Assembly: GCF_032854445.1 (NCBI RefSeq) | Contig: NC_088298.1 | Span: 14,869,504-14,933,503, forward strand | Direction of reading: 5' to 3' | Length of the DNA stretch: 64,000 bases | Origin: Liolophura sinensis | Lineage: Eukaryota; Mollusca; Polyplacophora; Chitonida; Chitonidae | In this document: one piece after another, positions 27,930 to 39,139 of the stretch | Layout: every line of letters starts with the position of its first letter | Numbering within the stretch: position 1 is the first letter of the stretch | The notes under the pieces: generated by a model | Told to the model about the DNA's origin: nothing | What the model saw: only the letters and a program-made list of their open reading frames with translations | The model's database searches: none | Translations under genes and position numbers: made by a program

Positions 27930-29230
27930 CTAATCAACGCACCAGTCCATGCTCCTAAACATGCTCCACAACACGCTGTAGTCTACGCACCAGACCACAC
28001 CCCACTACACGCAGTAGTCTGCGCACCAGACCACACCCCACAACGCATAGTAGTGTACACACCAGACCACAACACTCTGTAATCTACGCACCAGACCACG
28101 CTCCACTACACGCAGTAGTCTGCGCACCAGACCACACCCCACAACGCATAGTAGTGTACACACCAGACCACAACACTCTGTAATCTACGCACCAGACCAC
28201 GCTCCACTACATGCAGTAGTTTATGCACCAGACCACGCTCCACTACACGTGGTAGTCTACGCATCAGACCACGCTCCACTACACGCAGTAGTCTGCGCAC
28301 CAGACCACACCCCACAACGCATAGTAGTCTACGCACCAGACCACACAACACGCTGTAATCTACGCACCAGACCACAATTCACTACATGCAGTAGTCTATG
28401 CACCAGACCACGCTCCACTACACGTAGTTGTCTACGCACCAGTCCACGCTCCACTACACGCAGCAGTCTACGCACGAGACCATGCTCCACTACACGCAGC
28501 TGTCTACGCACCAGACCACGCTCCACTACACGCTGGAGTCTACGCACCAGACCACGCCCCACTACTCGCAGTAGTCTATGCACCAGTGCACGTTCCACTA
28601 CACGCAGTAGTCTATGCACCAGACCATGCTCCACTACACGCAGTAGTCTACGCACCAGACCACACTCCACTACACGTAGTAGTCTACGCATCAGGCCACC
28701 CTCCACTACACGTAGTAGTCTACGCACCAGACCACCCTCCACTACACGCAGAAGTCTACGCACCAGACCACCCTCCACTACACGTAGTAGTCTACGCACC
28801 AGACCACCCTCCACTACACGCAGCAGTCTACGCACCGCACCACACCACACATCACTACACGAAGTAGTCTACCCACAAGACCACGCTCCACTACACGCTG
28901 TAGTCTATGCACCAGTCCACGCTCTACTACACGCAGTAGTCTACGCACCAGACCACGCTCCTCAACACGCAGAAGTCTACCCACCAGACCACCCTCCACT
29001 ACACATAGTAGTCTACGCACCAGACCACGCTCCACTACACGCAACAGTCTACGCACCAGACCACGCTCCACTAAACGCAGTAGTCTACGCACCATACCAC
29101 GCTCCACTACACGCTGTAGTCTATGCACCAATCCACGCTCCACTACACGCACTAGTCTACACACCAGACCAAGCTCCACTACACGCAGTAGTCTACGCCC
29201 CAGTAACGCCCCAGTCAATTGCGTGCACCT
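27930..29230 (+). repeat. 36-bp minisatellite, about 36 copies
   Basis: Unit GTCTACGCACCAGACCACGC plus TCCACTACACGCAGTA. A near-identical 100-bp block repeats at 28012 and 28112. Each unit can form a small hairpin (ACTAC-ACGCA-GTAGT). Since 36 is divisible by three and the unit lacks stops, frames of up to 349 codons stay open on both strands, with peptide period VVYAPDHAPLHA. Confidence 0.92.
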
Positions 29231-29234
29231 GTCT

Positions 29235-29950
29235 ACGCACCAGATGGATACAATCCTTTATAATCATGTTACCATATTGTCTCTACATTCGTCAGTAATC
29301 TCCACTGCATAAAACAAGCATAGGTGTGCAATTGCAGCAACTTATATAAACATAGATGCACAGGAGCGAATCCAAAATGTGCTAGGTGAAAGCCACTTGT
29401 ACATAAATGATGCATTGAACTGAAGCCGAGAGTTGTTCGTTGAAAGCTTCAATGAGTATACATAATTTCTACCGAAGTGAAGCCGAAAGTTGTCGGGCCA
29501 AAGCTGAAGTGAGCAGAGTAAAAATCTTGGTCTCCAAACAGACAGGAAGATAGTGAAAACGAAGACGTCGGGTTAAAGGTCTGAACCAAAAGGACGGCAG
29601 TAGTTGTCCAAAAAACACAACAAACTGTACCTTCCGGTCGGGGTATTTCTTCAATCGCTCATACGAGAGCTAAGGGCAAAATTAGATTCGTTACAAGATT
29701 CTTTTCACGTTTGTAAATGTCCATGGTCGGTTTTACAGGAAATACAGCGACAAGAATTCCATTTACCATAATGAGTGACATTTCTCGTGTTCAAGCTTAA
29801 AGAAATCACTACATTCCTTATCACATGCGTTCTCCATTTTTTTGTTGTTGTTGTTGTTTGAGATAGTATCCCTCTACCAATTCTTCCAACATTTTGTATC
29901 CCGATCATGATCATGATGTATGAATACAGTTTCATAAGCGATAACGTTGC
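29235..29950. other. Intergenic sequence, no gene seen
   Basis: Includes a short imperfect duplication (GTGAAGCCGAAAGTTGT near 29476; related at 29420) and a (TTG)n tract near 29842. Confidence 0.4.
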
Positions 29951-29960
29951 ATAATTTCCG

Positions 29961-30218
29961 GGGCCTCCGTGGCTCAGTTGGTTAGCGCACTAGCGCAGCG
30001 TAATGACCCAGGAGCCTCAAGTGAGTTCAAGTCCAGCTCATGCTGGCTTCCTCTGCGGCCGTACGTGGGATGGTCTGTCAGCAACCTGCGGATGGTCGTG
30101 GGGTTCCCCCGGGCTCTGTCCGTTTCCCTCCCACCATAATGCTGGCCCCCGTCGTATAAGTGAAATATTCTTGAGTACAGCGTAAAATACCAATCAAATA
30201 AATAAAATAAATAAATAT
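29961..30218 (+). mobile_element. Full-length tRNA-derived SINE with perfect 11-bp target-site duplication
   Basis: Head GGGCCTCCGTGGCTCAGTTG, B-box-like GAGTTCAAGTCC, central block and tail (CAAATAAATAAAATAAATAA) are all present. ATAATTTCCGG occurs at both flanks (29951-29961 and 30219-30229), the last base shared with the element. This perfect duplication makes it one of the youngest insertions here. Confidence 0.92.
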
Positions 30219-30229
30219 ATAATTTCCGG

Positions 30230-31790
30230 TATTTTTTATCTTTCTTGCAAAATCAGTTTGAGACTAAAATCCTAGAAAAAGTTCAATTTCTCTGAGGCAA
30301 TTAATTAATTCATTAATAATGTCATATCTTGCGCCGCAGGGGTGGGACATTTTTCGCGAGTTGAAAAACTGTGCACTAATGTTTTAGCATACAACTACAG
30401 TGTTTTAAGCAATGTTCAATATATTTTTCATCTTGCGAGATGGTATCTAGAAAATATGTTCTTAAAAGTATTTAACCATTGTTACTTTATTCTGAAACTT
30501 ACCCAAAATATCTCCCATCTGAAATAATGAGCTCCGTGTCACATTCAAAATGGCCGACAATAAATCCACGGCTTATATGTCAAATTTATTATAAACTTAG
30601 GGCTAGTCCAGCACAAACTGTGATAATCAAGTGTGTATCAAAAGTTTAAACAGAAATCTATATCACACGTAAGATGTGTTTGCTTAGAGATAAGCTTGGT
30701 GCGTTTGCGATATGATGACCAGCTCTAAACTGATTGTAAAGGTCATATGGCGAACCAGACTGTCTAATCCACTTCGGGGTGGATCGGAGGAAAACGTCGG
30801 TAAAATACCGAATATCTCGGTGAGAAATATACTCCATTGCTTAACGTATCAGAAAGAAGACCTAAATGTTGGCAGCAGTGAAAGGGAAATTTCATGAAAT
30901 AAGTATTATTTCTACCAACATAACTCGACGTTTTACTTTTCTCTACATATCTACATGTGCATATACTGAATGAAGGTTTACAAGGCATCTTGACGAATAT
31001 TAATTAATGAAGGAAAAAGACATCATGAGCATAAAAAAATTTAACAACTCCAACCGTTATGTAATGCTGTTTTGATTTTATCAAGCTTTGGTTTGCTACA
31101 TGAAACTTGCTTCTTCTGTTATAAATTCTTCTCCGTTGATACAACACTTTCAAATGAAGGTGTGTTACAAAACAACTTTCTAATCGATATTCAGAGAAGA
31201 AATTCTGCTTGATTTTTCACCATTAGTTGCAAAGTATATATTCAAGATGGAGTATTATGATTTAGAGTTGCACTGCTCGCACATGATTGGCCACGCGAGC
31301 AAAGTTGTCTAGACAACAGGTGTCTATCTTCTCACGTGCGGATTATCAGAAGGACCACTGGCAGATATCATCATTTAATATTCTGCGGAAATTCAGCAGA
31401 CAGCTATTAACTGTGAAGACATTAGATAAAGACTGACGCTTGGTCAGTGGTAATTTGAAGAGTCTAATCTCAGGGAGATCGGTGTCTTTGGAGATGGAAG
31501 AGAGCCTAAACATCAAAGCAAAAGAAGTCTGTATCTCGGGTGAACTGCGTTAATGACTAAATTGGAAAGCAATGCCGTGTTCACGCGCTAAAAAAACGCC
31601 TACGGTTAATTTTAGCAAGGGGCATAACTCTGCAAATGAGCGTAAAAAACATCGCAGTGACTTTTCTTAATTATTTTCGTACATCAAAAGCATAAGCCAG
31701 CTAACTAGAATCTGTCACATTTCCACAGTTCCTTACATACGTGATACATTTAAAGTTGAGGATAAGGCATATACCATTAGAGTATCCTTA
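30230..31790. other. Intergenic AT-rich sequence, no gene seen
   Basis: Short frames only; no repeat family or array recognised. Confidence 0.45.
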
Positions 31791-31792
31791 GA

Positions 31793-32040
31793 GTGGCCTG
31801 GTGACTGGCGTACTTTAGCAGCATAATGACACTGGGGTCTCTTACCAATACCATCGCTGTGAGTTCAAGTCCACTTCCTCTCCGGTCGTACGTGGGAAGC
31901 CATGACAGCTACTTCCGGATGGTCGTCGGTTTACTGCCCACCTTTGTCCGGTTTCCGCCCACCATATAATGCTGACTGCAGTCGTATAAGTCAAATATTC
32001 TTGAGTATGGCGTAAAAACACCAATCAAATAAATAAATAA
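31793..32040 (+). mobile_element. Near-full-length, diverged SINE
   Basis: A degraded head (GGCCTGGTGACTGGCG) is followed by a good B-box region (GCTGTGAGTTCAAGTCC), the central block CTCTCCGGTCGTACGTGGGA and the tail AACACCAATCAAATAAATAA. Confidence 0.85.
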
Positions 32041-32041
32041 C

Positions 32042-32640
32042 GCCTCAGGTTGGGTGGGGTGGAGGTAGAGTGGAGTGAGCTGGTACGGACAGGCGTACAG
32101 ATCGAAGAACTGACAAACGACAGCCTAGATAGACGGACTAATGATAGACTACATGGATGTACCGAGAATCTAGACGAACCCACGGTGTCACCGCTGTGAG
32201 GAGTATGAAACAATGTCCGCAAATTCCAGTCGTTGCAAGTGGGACAGAAAAAAAGCAGGGACAAAAACACCCATAACCCTTATAACCGGAGACAAGGTAA
32301 AATGTGCCCGTATGACTAACATATCTCCAGAACTACCATTACCTCATACCTTTTTATTCTATTTCCTCTAACTTTTGGGATATCTGATCAGCCCTTTTAC
32401 GTCAATACACATGTAACTATAACACGTATTACAGTTTCTCTTTACTAACATTCCTAATCCCTCTATTGAACAACATATCCAGTATTTACTTTTCCGATAA
32501 AAACTGAAAGAGAAATGTAATTTATACATTCAGCACCACTTATATATATCCTAAAAATTACAGTTCTTATAGACAGTTACTGTCACCTTTTTTTTCTTCT
32601 ACTTCGTTTGGTTGTTAACTTCGTTTTTATTATTATCCCA
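32042..32640. other. Intergenic sequence, no gene seen
   Basis: No feature recognised between the SINE and the 47-bp array. Confidence 0.45.
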
Positions 32641-32925
32641 GGCCGTGTCACATTGAATCCTTGCATAGGTTAGGCTGATCACCTATTGGCCGTGTCACAC
32701 TGAATCCTTGCATAGGTTAGGCTGATCACCTATAGGCCGTGTCACATTGAATCCTTGCATAGGTTAGGCTGATCACCTATAGGCCGTGTCACACTGAATC
32801 CTTGCATAGGTTAGGCTGATCACCTATAGGCCGTGTCACATTGAATCCTTGCATAGGTTAGGCTGATCACCTATAGGCCGTGTCACACTGAATCCTTGCA
32901 TAGGTTAGGTTGACCACCTATTCCG
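32641..32925 (+). repeat. 47-bp minisatellite, 6 copies, strict two-type alternation
   Basis: Copies start at 32641, 32688, 32735, 32782, 32829 and 32876. They are nearly identical, and one site alternates perfectly: GTCACATTGAATCC in copies 1, 3 and 5, GTCACACTGAATCC in copies 2, 4 and 6. The unit of expansion was therefore a 94-bp dimer. Confidence 0.93.
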
Positions 32926-32929
32926 ATAT

Positions 32930-35145
32930 ATGTCTAATGCTGACTCACTGCAACAGAATACCCAAAATATTGGACAAGACACAGGCTATATGAATACAAT
33001 ATAACGGCCAAAATTATAGATCAATCATGTCCAAATTTAAAAGGACAAAAAGTTTTATCTTTGCGCATCTGTGACAAGGGTTTGGCTTTCATAGGCAGAT
33101 TCTTTCTTGAAATATTCTGCAAGCAAGAAATGCCTGACGGACCTACAGACAGAGGTACATGACGACAGTACCATCCGACTCAATTTACCGAGGGTTAAAA
33201 ATCTGTCTAACTTTCTTCTCTATGTGAGCAACAAGGTTATACATCAATAATCTTACCAATGTATATATACTTGTCCAAATTTTCGAGAGCAGAATGCATG
33301 GCCAAACGCCAACCCAGATATCGTAGTGGGGTGGGGAGGGAAGAGCTAATCAGTGACAATTGTTATTGGCGGACGCAGAGACCGCACGAGATTCGTGAGT
33401 GTCAGACCAGGGTTAATACCTCTTTCCCCGGCCTCGAGACTGAGGCCCGTGCTAGAAGGCATTCTGTATTAGCCCCGGTCGACCGGGGAACTCTCGTTAT
33501 CGGCAAGAGAAGTGATCGCGGGGTTTTACTCCGTCATACTTCACCCTGAACGGTAAAATCACCCCTGACAGGCTACGGCGGACATCGAGCGAAACCGCAC
33601 GACTCCTCTCAAAAAGCGGAAAGCGGACTCTAGATAGATCACGCCGTTAAGCGGCAGGTCGTTTGGAAACGGGCGAGTTCGTGACTTCCGCACCTCTATT
33701 AGGTTCGGGTTTCAGACTGACCATCGGCATAAACATACTCAAAACGCTGACAATCGTCCAAATAAAACGGAAATGGGACTCCGCGCCGTTGAGAGTCTTA
33801 CTGTTTGTTACTTGCCGTCGTTTTGTTTGCATTAAGTGTAATCATTCATACGGCTATCCAATTCAGACTTCGAATAACGATTTGCCAGGCGTTTATTCCC
33901 ACGCCGATTTTCCTAATGATAAAATCATAACATTTATTTCCATACCATAACTGCCACAGAATCCTAAACAGCGCGGATACTGAATAAACGGCCGCACAGG
34001 AGAGTTCCCATCCTAATCCCTGGTCCTGGGACCTCTTCTGGTTTGCATGTATAAGGGGGTACATTTTTCTGGCTAACCCGCGGCTGGAGTTAGATGCCAG
34101 ACATCAAAATCATCATGATGACCTTTGTAACCGTTTTAAATCTTTTTATCAAAGGATTTAACGTTGAGCCCTAGGCGAACTCTACTGTTTGGAATTATTG
34201 TCAGAAAGAAAGCAATGTTAAAGCCGAAATAATGCAGCCAAGCAAATATAACGATTTGCAATTACCACGATCTGTTTTACAGTGTAGGATAGCGGAAGTC
34301 GCTTCGGTCATTTGGTGTAAATAAGGCAATGCTGCCTTGTTCGGGGGTGGATGTTAAAATTGTCAAATTTACTCGTAGCACTTACCCATTTACATTGGTA
34401 TTACTTGTCTAACACTTTAATTCCAGCCAGTAACTTATACTTCAAGGACGTCTCGCAAGACCCGTCGCTTTGTCGGTTTGGTTAATCTCTCCCTAAGGTC
34501 TGGTGTACGAGACTAGACTATAGCGCCGGTGATTACAAGGCCAGTAATTACACCTCTGCGCAAAGAACGTTGAAGATCAGAGCAGAAAAAAAGGGAAAAA
34601 ATTCCGGTCTGGAAATCGTTGTTAATAGCTGGCGTTTCTCCCCTCCCGGACTGGAAGAGTTAGATCGATTCATTCGTCCGTATAGCCTCTGCCCAACCAG
34701 CGGCCCGCGGCCAATATTGCCAAATTGCTACCCCCCATGACAGCCAGTAATAAACGTCTTCAGTCGGTATCGAAAATTTCTATTACAGACTGATTTTCAG
34801 TATAACAGTGATTAGCTTACATACGGCCGGGAGAGTTAGCTCGAGGCAGCCGTAAAAGCCTTAAGTGTGACTCCTTTCTATTGGCCACCCTTCACAGCAA
34901 TTCCACATTGATACCAATGATGAGGTCTGGCACTGAGCAAGGAGAAGGAATCGCATTCGCGGACGTTTGACCTCCGAAGAACCTCACCGGAAAAGGAAAC
35001 CTTAACGACGAGTTTATACTCAAGATGTGCTATATGAGCCCCACCATCCATCAATTCATGGCATGTTGTAGGCCCGCATTCACAGGAATCGTTTGCGACC
35101 ACTACTGTGTCTGCCCCCCTACCCTCTATCGAATATGAAAGACTA
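32930..35145. other. Intergenic sequence, no gene seen
   Basis: Several unique, balanced-composition stretches (33300-34050, 34450-34900) but no supported exon. The 96-residue frame at 33259-33549 has no recognisable motif. Confidence 0.4.
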
Positions 35146-35147
35146 CA

Positions 35148-35245
35148 ATATAAAGAGTAAAATCAGAGCTGCGACGACAGTGTGAAATTTCACAAATGGT
35201 CACACGTAACCGGTGACATCCGGCCTCTTGTCTTGTCCGTTAGCT
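35148..35245 (+). repeat. Dispersed repeat R2 copy
   Basis: AAAGAGTAAAATCAGAGCTG, CGACGACAGTGTG, CACAAATGGTCACACGTAAC, CGGTGACATCCGGCCTCTTG. A clear, well-preserved 5' half. Confidence 0.75.
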
Positions 35246-35347
35246 CTGTGCAAGTATGATTGTCGTAATAATATCTTCGGAAAAGCCCATTTTCCAGTCA
35301 TAAATACTACGGAGATAAATTACTTTTTCATTTATAGCTTACAAAAG

Positions 35348-35862
35348 CAACACTCTCTTTGTAGATCAACACTCTCTTTGTAAATCAACAAACTCTTCGT
35401 AAATCAACACTCTCTTTGTAAATCAACACTCTCTTCGTAAATCATCACTCTCTTCGTAAATCAACACTGTCTTTGTAAATCAACACTCTCTTCGTATATC
35501 AACACTCTCTTCGTAAATCAACACTCTCTTTGTAAATCAACTCTCCGTTTGTAAATCAACACTCTCTTCGTATATCAACACTCTGTTCGTAAATCAACAC
35601 TCTCCTCGTAAATCATCACTCTCTTCGTAAATCAACACTGTCTTTGTAAATCAACACTCTCTTCGTAAATCAACACTCTCTTTGTAGATCAACACTTTCT
35701 TTGTAAATCAACACTCTCTTTGTAGATCAACACTCTCTTCGTAAATCATCACTCTCTTCGTAAATCAACACTCTCTTCGTAAATCAACACTTTCTTCGTA
35801 AATCATCACTCTCTTCGTAAATCAACACTGTCTTTGTAAATCAACACTCTCTTCGTGAAACA
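35348..35862 (+). repeat. 19-bp minisatellite, about 27 copies
   Basis: Unit AACACTCTCTTCGTAAATC with variants TTTGTAAATC, TTTGTAGATC and TCGTATATC. Runs of the same variant order recur, suggesting multi-unit duplications. Confidence 0.92.
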
Positions 35863-35894
35863 ACAATATATAATAATTAAATACATAAATGTTA

Positions 35895-35962
35895 CACCCA
35901 TCATCCACCATCCACCACCCACCATCCACCACCCACCACCCACCATCTACCACCCACCCTCT
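35895..35962 (+). repeat. CCACCATCCACCACC simple repeat
   Basis: A short pyrimidine-biased CCAYC tract right after the 19-bp array. Confidence 0.85.
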
Positions 35963-35964
35963 AA

Positions 35965-37565
35965 ATAATAACACACTCCATATACATCGAGATACCGCCA
36001 CAATCACAGATTAGCACTTTAACATCTTCTCACCCATACAGTATGTAATACCAGAAGGAGGGTTTTTAGAGCTGAGAATTTAGAGTTTCATTAAAAGTGA
36101 TTGTTCAGGACGTTCCGCTACACATTTACTCTCTTTAGAACGACATCCATGAATGTTATCATCATCGACTTGAAATATTTCCACTAAGGACACATATTGG
36201 ATATGGAAGAACCTCCGTGAAATTTTTCAGAAATCCAAAACATATCAGAGGTTTTTCCAACTAATCATTCGTTGACTCCTAAAGAGGGTAGACGAGAGCA
36301 GTAACATTGCCAAACATACACGAAACACTGCATTCACTTTGTCATGCTGAGATGTATTATATGGTTGTATGCTATGCTCTTGCATTTGTCAAATCATTAC
36401 AGATACATTTGGTTTTGTACACTTTGATTACATAAACATCTAACATCTGTACACTGAACACTGTCGAGTTTGAGTCTACCTAAGCTAAACTTTGGCTTTG
36501 GCTTACCGGTACCAGTGTTACATTTACAAAAACAAGTTAAAACATGAGAAATAAAACTCATGCCACGATGATTAGGCCAAGCTTGCATTTAAGACTGTAA
36601 TTTGGTTTTAAAATAGCAGAGGCTGGATTCGAACGCGCGCCCGTATTGTCCCATGGCTTACTAGAGAACCTATTAGAAAACTTATACTTGTGTACTTGTG
36701 TAAGATGAAGATTATTTTGATCGTGGGAGTTCTTAACGATTGTTGCGACGAAAAATCCATTTCACAGGTCACATTAAACGCACACAAAACTCCGACTGAG
36801 GTCATATATGCTTGATTTGTCTGCTCTTTAGCCCTATAAAACGGGACGACTCCGATATATCTACCGTAACAGCAGTAATGACACTGTCATCGCAGTTTTT
36901 TGCCGAATCCAGCCTGTTTTTCTTCTTCAGATGGGCAATAAACGTTTAACGGCTGTACTTAGGAAAACAACCTTTTCCTAAATTCGACCACATATATAGC
37001 ATCTGTGATAGCAGACGTCACATCAGCCGAGCTATAAAAGAGACGCTTTGGATCTGAGGATAACTGCACCGGAAACTCGGGAGCCTAATCGATAGAGTGC
37101 AGAGTGAAAAAAGAGAAACGAAAGCGGATTAGAGCATTATGGCTTGTTAGTTTTTATCTGTATTTTTTAGGCAAGCCCTTTGCTTTTTTTATCTCTTATC
37201 TGGTATATTGGCTGATGCATGGACGAAAGGAAATACGACACGAAAGTATGGATTGTCAGTCAATCGACTGAAACCAAATCTTCTCGGCAGAAAATAAGGG
37301 GACAGTCTATAGATGTCGGAGCTGTTTGGAATTTGGATCCAGCTATTCCAACTACTGCGCATTCAACTACATTCAAAATAGTATAGTTAGACGACATCCT
37401 CTCTTAACAGCAGGGATGGAGGGGTATCCGTTTTGTTCAACTGGAAAGGATGTAAAATGCGTTCACTAAGAAAAGATATCCCAATTACACAGTTAGAAAA
37501 GATATTTACATATTAACACAAACAGAAAGAATACAAAAAGCCGCAGTGACAAAAATGTTACTTAA
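35965..37565. other. Intergenic sequence, no gene seen
   Basis: Includes a tRNA-like B-box relic on the minus strand near 36625-36645 (CGCGTTCGAATCCAGCC) without a foldable body. No other feature recognised. Confidence 0.4.
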
Positions 37566-37567
37566 GA

Positions 37568-37655
37568 AATGTTTCACTTATATAACTACCATGATGGTGG
37601 TAGTGAACAGAGCACTGTCTAGGGGAAACCCACGACAACCTGCAGGTTTCTAACA
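37568..37655 (-). mobile_element. Degenerate SINE fragment
   Basis: TTTCACTTATATAACTACCA, TGATGGTGG and GGGGAAACCCACGACAACCT follow the SINE middle-to-3' order. Just left of it, 37518-37562 resembles 40475-40515 (AGAAAGAATACA, GACAAAAATGTTA). Confidence 0.55.
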
Positions 37656-37659
37656 GACA

Positions 37660-38765
37660 GAAAATATATGCAAACTGTACGACTGGAACAAATGAATATC
37701 CTAATTATACACAGCTATAGTATATGCAGAAGAAATTCACACGAATCTGTCACAAATCTAAACAGACCAATCAGTTAAAGAGCTGCAAAAAGAACTGCAA
37801 TCGGGGACTTCGCCCGCCAACTGCAATTCAGTCCAAGGGGCTTTCTCTTTTGTACATACTTGAGAAATACTTGACTGTTTCTGTATAGTTCTGCGAGTAA
37901 TGCCAAGAAGCGGTTCACAGGCACAGCTGCCTCACAGCAACAAATGAAGTGTTTTTACACTGCTTAGAACTGGCTTGTGTAGGCGGGACACGTTAAACAA
38001 TTACAATAATTCAAATCTCATTCAACTTAAATTGATAATATCATACGACTAAAACCACGATTTTTAATGCCAAAGATTTCAATGTAAATTAAGTATAATC
38101 ACGTCCTCGACCAGCAATGAGTGAAGCACGGAAATATTACATATGGAAGATGGAAATTCCATTCGCTGGGTCAAGCGAATCCATAAATCTCGTCAGAAGC
38201 AAAGAAATAAAACATACATCCATGTCACATTTGACTCTTGTAAGAGAACTTTTCGCAACATGCTCATACGATCGTAGGACCGAGTTTGTATAGGGAAATC
38301 ATTCGAGGAACAATCTAATAGGGCAATCTCTAACGTCAAACGTCGCCGAGTCGATGATATACAGATAAAGGGTAAAGTGGTTTTACGCGCAAATGCAATA
38401 CAACAACAAGGAAAATATAAAAAAAACAACCGACTGATAAAAATGGCAATAAAAAAACGAAATGGGAGTTATTAAGTTTTGTTGTTCTTTTATCGCTGCA
38501 ATGAATGCTATTTATTTTTGTGTGTGCGTGAGTTCGTGTGTGCATGTGATGTTACTGCAGAGGAATTAAACAGCATTACGTGTAGTTGGCTCTTGTGTTA
38601 AGCTACCTCAGCTTATATAGAGTGTAGACCTTTCAGATATGTACGCTGTGCACGTTACAGAACAAAGATACCGGTCCACATAACATAACAACAGCAATGA
38701 ATAGCCCTTCTCGCGCAATGGCGATTCGGGTCCAAGCCGGAAAAAACATTGTTCTCGTGTAACAG
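37660..38765. other. Intergenic sequence, no gene seen
   Basis: AT-rich unique sequence; TG-rich tract near 38516-38550. Confidence 0.4.
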
Positions 38766-38769
38766 ATGG

Positions 38770-39137
38770 GTACTACGTTATACTAGGTTGCCAGATGGCT
38801 TTTAAATTTATCAAGCTAATACTTGTTTATTTGATTTTTGTTTAAATCAAATTCCACATCCAAAACTGTATAATTTAGGAACCAGATGGCTTGAAATTTA
38901 TCAAGCTAATATTTATTATTTTTGTTTAACGCCGTTTTGCTGTGTATACATTTATTTTTGTGTAATGCCATACTCAAGCATTTTTAATTTATTTTATTTA
39001 TTTCATTGATGTTTTACGCCGTACTCAAGAATATTTCACTTATGCGACGGCGGACAGCATTATGGTGGGAGGAAACTGTGCAGAGCCAGGGGGAAACCCA
39101 CGACCATCCGCAGGTTGCAGAAAGACCTTCTCACGCC
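38770..39137 (-). mobile_element. SINE with tail-like multimer, inverted match to 17881-18365
   Basis: Reading the minus strand, a 5'-truncated SINE (39137-38985) is followed by tail-like segments (GAGTATGGCATTACACAAAA, AACGGCGTTAAACAAAAATA) and the AAGCCATCTGGTTCCTAAAT units, the same order and spacing as after the SINE at 17881. The two sites therefore share a composite unit about 240 bp longer than the ordinary SINE. Confidence 0.8.
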
Positions 39138-39139
39138 AT

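Noticed and set aside
28249-29298. 349-residue open frame with a 12-residue peptide repeat
   Set aside because: It lies wholly in a stop-free 36-bp tandem array, frames are open on both strands, and the reading of the repeat shifts frame along the array.
32641-32925. CRISPR-like regularly spaced repeats
   Set aside because: Units are contiguous with no unique spacers and the DNA is animal.
36620-36690. tRNA gene on the minus strand
   Set aside because: A B-box word is present but the T-arm and acceptor stems do not pair.
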